Assembly: GCA_026709135.1 (NCBI GenBank)
Contig: JAPOTO010000062.1
Span: 1 to 46,577 of the forward strand
Direction of reading: 5' to 3'
Length of the DNA stretch: 46,577 nucleotides
Origin: Gammaproteobacteria bacterium
Lineage (GTDB): Bacteria; Pseudomonadota; Gammaproteobacteria; Pseudomonadales; Pseudohongiellaceae
Part shown: positions 41,170 through 46,577 of the stretch, one piece after another
Layout: each line of letters begins with the position of its first letter
How positions within the stretch are numbered: position 1 is the stretch's first letter
Position numbers and translations under genes: made by a program
The notes under the pieces: model-generated
Seen by the model: the letters and a program-made list of their open reading frames with translations, nothing else
The model's database searches: none
What the model was told of the DNA's origin: nothing

Positions 41170-41682
41170 ATGCGGCGCCATCATTGGAAACCAGATTGGA
41201 GACCAGCGGCCCACCTGCTGCTCGCCTGTTCGTGCCTGCTCTCCGCCGCCCAGGCCCGGGCGGACAATATCCGGCCATTCACCGCCGATTCGTTCAAGGA
41301 GATTGTGGCCGCCAGCGACGGCGGGGAATTCCTGCTTGGGCTGTGGTCGGTCGATTGCCCACCCTGCCTCGTTGAACTGCGGTTGATGGGCGGGGTATTG
41401 AAACGGAACCCCGATTTGCCCTATGTGCTGGTTTCCACCGACCCCATCGAAGATCGCGACTTGGCCGCGGAGTTTCTCGAGGATTTTGGGCTCGCCGGCA
41501 TCGAGTCATGGATGTTCGCCGACCATTTCGTCGAAAGATTGCGCCACAGCATCGACCCGAACTGGTACGGGGAACTGCCGCGCAGCTACTTCTTCGACGG
41601 AAACGGCAACCGCGAATCACACAGCGGCATCGTCAACGAAGAACTGCTGGCAAGCTGGTTCAAGCGCCCGCTCATTGAGTAA
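41170..41682 (+). CDS. exported TlpA-like thioredoxin-fold protein
   Basis: A 170-residue secreted thioredoxin-like protein. Signal peptide with a hydrophobic stretch (HLLLACSCLLSAAQARA, cleavage near residue 31). The redox motif CPPC is at residues 63-66 within LLGLWSVDCPPCLVEL, as in TlpA/ResA-type reductases. The domain then continues with a cis-Pro-like LPRSYFFDGNGNR segment. GGAGGAAAG lies just before the ATG. A cysteine within the signal (ACSCLLS) could also make it a lipoprotein. As the last gene of this run, it might reduce or load the cysteine motif of the upstream propeller; that is inference. Confidence 0.78.
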   Translation: MRRHHWKPDWRPAAHLLLACSCLLSAAQARADNIRPFTADSFKEIVAASDGGEFLLGLWSVDCPPCLVELRLMGGVLKRNPDLPYVLVSTDPIEDRDLAAEFLEDFGLAGIESWMFADHFVERLRHSIDPNWYGELPRSYFFDGNGNRESHSGIVNEELLASWFKRPLIE

Positions 41683-41741
41683 TTTCGTATACATAGTTAG
41701 CGATATTGCCGGAAAAACGCTACCTTGTGCCGCATATTGTC

Positions 41742-42887
41742 TCAGCCAAGCAGGATATCCTCGATTTTTGCCAGCGCTTCCGCCACGGGCATCGCGACAA
41801 TCCCGTCGAGATGCAGGCTTGAATCGCCGCCGTGGAACAGGAAACACTGTGCGGGCGGGTAATCCTTGCGGAATTCCCGCAATGCCCGGGTGTCCTTGGG
41901 TCCCGGATTTCGCGAGCGCTTGATTTCGATCGCGATCAGGCCGCGCGGCCCATACAGCACAAAGTCGACTTCGAGCCCGTTGCGCGTGCGCCAATAACTG
42001 ATTTCGTAATCGAGTGCGAGATAATCGTTGACCGCCCGCAATTCCTGCAGCACGAGGGTTTCCAGCGCCGGGCCGTCGATTTCGGCCTCGCTGTCGAGCG
42101 GCCCGGTCGGTCGTATCGCGCGGAAAACACCGGCATCGAAGAAATAAAATTTGCGCTGGGAGATGAGCTTCCGCTTCGCATGGCGGGCAAAAACCGGCAG
42201 GCTCACGGCGATCAACAAATCTTCCAGAATGGAAAAGTAATTCTCGGCAACCGCGCGCGAGACTTGCGCCTCCCGGGCGACGCTGCTTATGTTGAGTGTC
42301 TGCCCTTGGGAAAAAGCCGCGGTTTCGAGGAAGCGCGAGAAGTGGCCAATGTTTCGGGTAAGCCCCTCTTGTGCGACTTCTTCCTTCAGGTAAGTCGCAA
42401 TATAGGCTTGCAGGTAGCGCCGCGGCTCCGGGTCGCTGAAGCGCGCCGGAAGGTGGCCGAAACGCAGGGACTCGGTAAAATCGAAAGCTTCCCCTTGTTC
42501 CCCCACGGTCAGCGGGTGCATTTGCCAGGTCCGCGCCCGCCCTCCGAGCAGATTCACGCCCCCGCGCCTGAGCGACCTCGCGCTTGATCCGGTCAGGGCG
42601 AAGCGCAGCCCCCTCGATTCAATCAGATCATGCACTTCATTCAGCAATTCGGGCACGCGCTGCACTTCGTCGATTACAATCCAATCCGAGTAATCGGGGG
42701 GGATGAGCTCGCGCAAGCGCCCAGGGCTGGCCGACAAAGGGATATGAAATTCGGATTGCAGCAGGTTGATGAAAGGCGCCCGCGGGAAATGCCGCTTGAG
42801 CCAGGTCGTTTTTCCCGTGCCCCGCGGCCCGAACAGGAAGAAGCTCCTGTCGGCGGAAAGAGGAAGATTGATTGCCCGATGAAACAT
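41742..42887 (-). CDS. AAA ATPase with DUF4143 C-terminal domain
   Basis: A 381-residue protein of a widespread ATPase family of unclear function. Walker A FGPRGTGKTT (residues about 19-28), Walker B WIVIDEVQRVPEL, and sensor LTGSSARSLRRGG define the N-terminal ATPase (1-~190). The C-terminal DUF4143 part carries a PD-(D/E)xK-like pattern: E in the helix ALETLVLQEL, then GLEVDFVLYG and IAIEIKRS. Members are common in accessory regions. No Shine-Dalgarno is obvious before the ATG at 42887. It is convergent with the TlpA-like gene (59-nt gap) and divergent from the DUF429 gene. Confidence 0.88.
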   Translation of the reverse strand: MFHRAINLPLSADRSFFLFGPRGTGKTTWLKRHFPRAPFINLLQSEFHIPLSASPGRLRELIPPDYSDWIVIDEVQRVPELLNEVHDLIESRGLRFALTGSSARSLRRGGVNLLGGRARTWQMHPLTVGEQGEAFDFTESLRFGHLPARFSDPEPRRYLQAYIATYLKEEVAQEGLTRNIGHFSRFLETAAFSQGQTLNISSVAREAQVSRAVAENYFSILEDLLIAVSLPVFARHAKRKLISQRKFYFFDAGVFRAIRPTGPLDSEAEIDGPALETLVLQELRAVNDYLALDYEISYWRTRNGLEVDFVLYGPRGLIAIEIKRSRNPGPKDTRALREFRKDYPPAQCFLFHGGDSSLHLDGIVAMPVAEALAKIEDILLG

Positions 42888-43033
42888 GACGGCTTGGCTC
42901 TGAATACTGTGGATCAGCCAAGTCTAAGCAAAAAGCAGGAAATTTTCACCCAAAAGATGAAAAAATGCAGGATAATTTAACTTAGCTTCTGAATTTATCC
43001 TTGATTTTGGGTCAATCCCATACTGAAAATTCG

Positions 43034-43864
43034 ATGAACATCCTCGGCATCGACTTCACCAGCCGCCCCGGTGGGGGCAAGCCCTTGGTGTGTCTGGCCT
43101 GCGAGCTGCTGGGCGACACGCTGACAACGCGGACGCTCCACAAATGGACAAGCTTTGCGCAATTCGAGCAAGCGCTTGCGCAGCCGGGGCCGTGGGTCGC
43201 CGGCATCGATTTTCCCTTCGGCCAGTCGCGCAAGTTCATCCGCAATATCGGCTGGCCCGAGGCTTGGGCCGACTATGTGGGCCAGGTGGCGGGAATGAGC
43301 CGGGAGCGGTTCCGGCAAATCATGATCGACTATCGGCGTGGCCGACCGCCGGGCGACAAGGAACACAAGCGGCAAACCGAGAAAATCGCCGGCGCCTTCA
43401 GCGCCCAGAAGATCGAGCGGCCGCCAGTGGGCCTGATGTTTTTCGAGGGCGCCCCGCGCCTGCGAAGAGCCGGCGTCACCATCCCCGGATTGCAACAGGG
43501 CGACCCGGGCCGCATCGTCATCGAGGCTTTTCCCAGCGTGGTCGCCCGCCAGTTCATCGCCCGCCGCAGCTACAAGCACGACAGCAAAAGCGAGCAAAGC
43601 ATCGAGCGCCGCATGGCGCGGGAAGAGCTGCTCGCCGGCATCCTGGACAAGAACCTGCAAGCCGTCTACGGCGTGCAAGTCAAGCCTGGCGATCTCAACC
43701 CCGAAACCTTCGCCGACGACCCAAGCGGAGACACAATCGACGCCCTGTGCTGCGCCATCCAAGCCGCCTGGTCATGGCAAAACCGCCACCAGAACTTCGG
43801 CATCCCCAAAACCTTCAACCCCACCGAAGGCTGGATCGTCGACCCGACGCTGGGGGTTGACTAA
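43034..43864 (+). CDS. DUF429 domain protein
   Basis: A 276-residue DUF429 protein, a family with an RNase H-like fold suggested and no established role. MNILGIDFTSRPGGGKPLV and VAGIDFPFGQSRKFI each supply an Asp typical of that fold. A C-terminal DDPSGDTIDALCCAIQAAW segment supplies two more acidic residues. I use ATG 43034, which gives the usual start of the family; a TTG at 43001 would add 11 residues. The 146-nt AT-rich gap before it separates it from the divergent ATPase. It overlaps the convergent PIN gene by 4 nt. Confidence 0.8.
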   Translation: MNILGIDFTSRPGGGKPLVCLACELLGDTLTTRTLHKWTSFAQFEQALAQPGPWVAGIDFPFGQSRKFIRNIGWPEAWADYVGQVAGMSRERFRQIMIDYRRGRPPGDKEHKRQTEKIAGAFSAQKIERPPVGLMFFEGAPRLRRAGVTIPGLQQGDPGRIVIEAFPSVVARQFIARRSYKHDSKSEQSIERRMAREELLAGILDKNLQAVYGVQVKPGDLNPETFADDPSGDTIDALCCAIQAAWSWQNRHQNFGIPKTFNPTEGWIVDPTLGVD

Positions 43865-44325
43865 CCGCGAGGGATTTGTGCTTGGCCAATCCGCCGCAAG
43901 AACTCCGCAGGTTGCAAAATCGGAATAGCAAACAGTTTCTGGATCGTCAGCAGATCCTTATCGCCCGTTACCACAGCATCGGCATCGGCGCGACCCGCGA
44001 GAGCCAGTTCGAGAAACGCATGATCGGACGGATCCCGACACTCGGGCACGGAAGGTGGCGGTTCGGATATGGCTACTGTCTCGCAGTAGGGCAGATAGTC
44101 GTGCAGCAATTCCTTGCGCTCTTCCGTTGACAATCGAAACTTTGGGTAGGCCAGAACCTTGATCAGCTCCTCCGTGGAATTCCGGCTCGCCAACGGGCGG
44201 ATTCGGCCATTGCGCCATGAATCGCGGAACGGCACCAGCGCGCCGGAATTGAACAGAAGCGCCGACAGCACCACGTTGGTGTCATGCACCACACGCAATG
44301 CCGCTACTTCCCGGTCCGGGCCCAT
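43861..44325 (-). CDS. PIN-domain toxin
   Basis: A 154-residue PIN-domain ribonuclease of the putative toxin class (COG1569-like). The catalytic acidic residues are visible: Asp in VVHDTNVVLSALL, Glu in NSTEELIKVL, Asp in CRDPSDHAFLELAL, and Asp in AVVTGDKDLL. It starts inside the end of the antitoxin gene (22-nt overlap), the usual coupled arrangement. The toxin probably cuts RNA when freed from the antitoxin; its target is unknown. Confidence 0.88.
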   Translation of the reverse strand: MGPDREVAALRVVHDTNVVLSALLFNSGALVPFRDSWRNGRIRPLASRNSTEELIKVLAYPKFRLSTEERKELLHDYLPYCETVAISEPPPSVPECRDPSDHAFLELALAGRADADAVVTGDKDLLTIQKLFAIPILQPAEFLRRIGQAQIPRG

Positions 44326-44528
44326 TTTACGGCATCAGGCAGGTCTGCTTCGGTAATGCCCAGTTCAGCAAGCTTGGCGCGAACCGCATTGGCGCGACCC
44401 ACCCGCACCGGCGTAAGCACGATCCGCCCATTCTCGGCAGCCACATCAAAATACTCGCACGCCTCCACCGCCCGGGTAATCGCCTTCGGCAGCGTTAATT
44501 GATTCTTGGCAGTAAGCTTCGCCAGCAT
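44304..44528 (-). CDS. AbrB/MazE-like antitoxin of the PIN toxin
   Basis: A 74-residue swapped-hairpin AbrB-type DNA-binding antitoxin. The family signature is LAKLTAKNQLTLPKAITRAVEACEYFDV, read as residues 2-29, followed by a C-terminal toxin-binding tail. ATG 44528 is chosen because it aligns with the family; a longer frame would run through the intergenic repeats. It precedes and overlaps the PIN toxin, forming a type II pair that is likely autoregulated from the gap 44529-44652. Confidence 0.85.
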   Translation of the reverse strand: MLAKLTAKNQLTLPKAITRAVEACEYFDVAAENGRIVLTPVRVGRANAVRAKLAELGITEADLPDAVKWARTGK

Positions 44529-44588
44529 TTCACAGTCTCGACAAGGTGAAGAACACTGCAATCTTACATCCTTACCCAAAAGATGCAA

Positions 44589-44618
44589 GTTGCTACCTGC
44601 CATGTTGCTACCCGCCAT
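44589..44618. repeat. tandem 15-nt direct repeat between two AbrB-like genes
   Basis: GTTGCTACCTGCCAT (44589-44603) is followed immediately by GTTGCTACCCGCCAT (44604-44618), 14 of 15 identical. A palindrome GGGAAATTCCC (44639-44649) lies downstream. This 124-nt divergent gap separates the antitoxin from the frameshifted AbrB-like gene, so these are candidate operators for one or both AbrB-type proteins. Confidence 0.7.
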
Positions 44619-44652
44619 TGGCGGACATGCCGTCAAGTGGGAAATTCCCCCC

Positions 44653-44881
44653 ATGAAGATTGCTTGTGCGGACACAACGAAGCGCGTGGTGCTTCCGGGT
44701 GCCGAGCCTGGAGACGTATTCGATGTTCAGCGCGAAGGCGAGGAACGGTACGTGCTCGTCCGCTTGCGTCGCCCCCCCCCCGCGCGCGAAGCCAGCGATG
44801 AATCGCGAGGAATGCCTTGAAGCGATCACCGCTTTTTTCGCACGATCAATCTCTTCGGAACGCGATGTATCGAAATTCTGA
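44653..44881 (+). pseudogene. AbrB-like antitoxin gene interrupted at a C10 tract
   Basis: The first frame from ATG 44653 reads MKIACADTTKRVVLPGAEPG, then VFDVQREGEERYVLVRLRRP, which resembles AbrB/MazE-type antitoxins (T-K-R-V-V-L-P-x-A-x-P-G-D pattern). It then meets ten consecutive C residues (44772-44781) and runs out at 44820. Removing one C moves it into a second frame that reads RAKPAMNREECLEAITAFFARSI and stops at 44881, giving a typical length of about 75 residues. No toxin partner lies beside it. It could be a true frameshift, a phase-variable tract, or an assembly/sequencing error in a homopolymer. Confidence 0.65.
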
Positions 44882-44891
44882 AATGAATCTG

Positions 44892-45218
44892 TCATTTTGC
44901 GATTCCTTGTTCATGGTCCTCTCGGAAGCGGTCCATCTGATGCATTCTTTCATGCAATACGGCAACAATGCCAACTGCTCCGTCACTCAAAGTCTTCCAG
45001 TAGATGAAATGTCTGCGGTAGCGGAGGAAATATCCGCTCACGCCGAATTCGGCGGGAACTGGTCGCGATACGGCATTGCCAGCGGCAATAGTTTCGAAGG
45101 TCTCGAACAGCCCGCGTACATAAGCTTCGGCTTGGACTTCGCCCCAGCGTTGACTTGTATAGCGGTAGATCTCGTCGATATGGAGTGCGGCAGCTTGCTG
45201 GACCCGAATCTCCTTCAT
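44892..45218 (-). CDS. parE: ParE/RelE-family toxin
   Basis: A 108-residue type II toxin of the ParE class. Features: the N-terminal helix pair (VQQAAALHIDEIYRYTSQRWGEVQAEAYVRGL) given as residues 7-38, then the central GVSGYFLRYRRHFIYW, and the C-terminal IVAVLHERMH strand. ParE proteins poison DNA gyrase in known cases. It follows its antitoxin with a 4-nt overlap. Confidence 0.88.
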   Translation of the reverse strand: MKEIRVQQAAALHIDEIYRYTSQRWGEVQAEAYVRGLFETFETIAAGNAVSRPVPAEFGVSGYFLRYRRHFIYWKTLSDGAVGIVAVLHERMHQMDRFREDHEQGIAK

Positions 45219-45481
45219 GCGCTGGACCGTTTGTTTTTCCCGATTACTTCCGCCGGGGTAAGCGGGTGGTAGGTATCGTCGGATGCCGAGAATGCAAGTT
45301 GCAATTCCGCTTTGAGGCGCTCAAACGCTTCAACCTCTGACCGCTCCTTGTCGCGTCGGATCAAATCGCGGATGTATTCGCTGACGTTCTCATAGTTCCC
45401 GGACTCTCCGACATTGGCCGCCACAAAGTCTCGCAACCGGCCGCTCAATCGAACTGTCATGGTTGTAGTCGCACGTTCCAT
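45215..45481 (-). CDS. parD: ParD-family antitoxin
   Basis: An 88-residue ribbon-helix-helix antitoxin. The N-terminal MTMTVRLSGRLRDFVAANVG, preceded by MERATT, and the helix SEYIRDLIRRDKE are typical of ParD. The disordered C-terminal half (FSASDDTYHPLTPAEV) would wrap the toxin. Start ATG 45481; ATG 45460 is possible. First gene of the parDE operon, most likely autoregulated from the 125-nt upstream gap. Confidence 0.88.
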   Translation of the reverse strand: MERATTTMTVRLSGRLRDFVAANVGESGNYENVSEYIRDLIRRDKERSEVEAFERLKAELQLAFSASDDTYHPLTPAEVIGKNKRSSA

Positions 45482-45606
45482 AGGATCTGCTCTTTTCCGA
45501 GGCGTGTCGTGATACTACGCAATATTGAATACGGGAGCAATTCCACGGGTACGCTCTGAAGCGCGTCTTGCGCTATGATTCGGCTGCGGTCGAATCGGGT
45601 CCGAAC

Positions 45607-46577
45607 ATGATCAAGAACTGGGCGACAAATCCGTTCAAGCCGGGGGCCGGCAGGATGCCGCCGCATATCGCCGGACGCGAGCGCGAGAAATCGGTGTTCG
45701 ACGAATGCATCCGTGAACTGACACGGTCAGAGGAGCCGCAGGCGATCCTGCTCGTGGGTCCGCGGGGATGCGGGAAGACGGTTCTGCTCAACTGGTGCAA
45801 GCGCCATGCCGGCGAGGTGGATGGGAGAATCCGCGTGAAGGAGTTCACCAGGGAAGTCCCGAATACCATGGCAGGCATCGCCAAGGAGTTGCTCGACAAC
45901 ATCTTCGACATACGCTATCCCGATGAAATCGTCGCGAGGGCGCAAGTCGGAATCGCCGGTGCCGAGGGCAGGTGGAACGCGGAGCCGAGCGACATGGTAA
46001 TCGTGGACGCCCTGATCGAAGAGTGCCGCAAATCGCCATTGCTGCTTGTTCTCGAGGAAGCCGCCGAGACAAGCCCGGAAAGCATCGGTGCGCTGTTCAA
46101 CCTGAACCAGCGAATCAATCGCGAAACCGGAAACATGCTCTTCGTCCTCGCCGGCACGCCCAGGGTGATCGATGTGATCCGCGAATCCAGGGCGACTTTC
46201 TCCGACCGCAACAAGGTATTGAACATAGGCTTGCTCGAAAACCGGGAGTCCGAAGAAGCCATAGCCAAACCACTGGACGAAAACCTCATGCGAATTGAGA
46301 AAGCGGCACTTGCGAGAGTCATAGACGAAAGCCAGGGATTCCCATATTTCCTGCAAATATGGGGTAAAGCGCTATTCAACGAAGCCATTCAAAAAGGCAG
46401 CCAAGAAATCAGCATGAACGACGCGGATAGCGTCGCCGCCGAGGTCGAGGCAGAGCGAAAAATAACCTACGCCACCCGTTATCGCGAATGGAGCGCAACC
46501 GACAAAAAGATACTCGCCGAGGTGCTGAAAATTTCACAAGATGCCAGAAGCGAATCCAACTTCAGCGAAGACGACTT
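45607..46577 (+). CDS. AAA ATPase, 3' end beyond the window
   Basis: An open frame of at least 323 codons that runs off the window, read by direct translation. N-terminus MIKNWATNPFKPGAGRMPPH leads into AGREREKSVFDECI, Walker A LLVGPRGCGKTVLL, and a Walker B-like strand LLLVLEEAAETSPE in which the usual Asp-Glu is Glu-Glu. A sensor-type MLFVLAGTPRVIDVI follows. The C-terminal part seen so far (SQGFPYFLQIWGKALF) resembles the lid/winged-helix segment of AAA_16-type ATPases related to Orc/NTPase families. Its function is unknown. A TATGAT at 45574-45579 may be its -10. It is divergent from parDE. Confidence 0.75.
   Translation, partial: MIKNWATNPFKPGAGRMPPHIAGREREKSVFDECIRELTRSEEPQAILLVGPRGCGKTVLLNWCKRHAGEVDGRIRVKEFTREVPNTMAGIAKELLDNIFDIRYPDEIVARAQVGIAGAEGRWNAEPSDMVIVDALIEECRKSPLLLVLEEAAETSPESIGALFNLNQRINRETGNMLFVLAGTPRVIDVIRESRATFSDRNKVLNIGLLENRESEEAIAKPLDENLMRIEKAALARVIDESQGFPYFLQIWGKALFNEAIQKGSQEISMNDADSVAAEVEAERKITYATRYREWSATDKKILAEVLKISQDARSESNFSEDD

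Overview
The window looks like chromosomal DNA of a high-GC gammaproteobacterium. Four things point there: a pilA-pilB-pilC-pilD-coaE cluster in the Pseudomonas-type order, guaB-guaA followed closely by tadA and a long single-chain PurL with a C-terminal glutaminase domain, an RhlB-type helicase, and S10/spc/alpha ribosomal operons in the standard proteobacterial order. I cannot assign a genus from the sequence alone. No rRNA, tRNA, CRISPR array or prophage was found.

Layout. 1-2.8 kb: a membrane-anchored peptidyl-prolyl isomerase and a HupE/UreJ-type membrane protein (minus strand), divergent from a TMEM175-like channel protein. 3.1-11.9 kb: purine metabolism and tRNA editing (guaB, guaA, small unknown gene, tadA, purL, NIF3-like gene). 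11.9-16.6 kb, minus strand: coaE, pilD, pilC, pilB, pilA. 16.9-17.9 kb: a Y1/REP-associated tyrosine transposase. 18.2-22.0 kb: putP, then moeB and rhlB. 22.3-36.2 kb: an uninterrupted set of 27 ribosomal protein, secY and rpoA genes. 36.6-41.7 kb: a possible transport/redox island (TonB-dependent receptor, secreted Asp-box propeller with a CECC motif, PhyH dioxygenase, secreted TlpA-like thioredoxin). 41.7-46.6 kb: accessory DNA with a DUF4143 ATPase, a DUF429 protein, a PIN/AbrB toxin-antitoxin pair, a frameshifted second AbrB-like gene, a ParDE pair and an AAA ATPase cut by the window end.

The most unusual content is between the genes. Three repeat families fill almost every long intergenic gap. 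Family C has an invariant core GGACACCCAT(C) in five arrays (about 19 copies), each with its own locus-specific, locally duplicated spacer sequence. The arrays bracket the Y1 transposase in opposite orientations and lie against the guaB and moeB promoters. Family A (2846-2956 and 36406-36518) is a ~112-nt element with a ~62-nt nearly invariant core inside long perfectly paired arms whose sequence differs between copies, so pairing is kept while sequence changes. Family B (22037-22120 and 36239-36322) is an 84-nt element whose two copies lie in inverted orientation on either side of the 14-kb ribosomal block.

The housekeeping genes appear intact and conventional. Exceptions worth noting are an intrinsic-terminator-like hairpin between rpsJ and rplC, an acidic C-terminal tail on L15, tandem duplications in the leaders of rpsC and rplP, and a ten-C tract that breaks an antitoxin-like gene.
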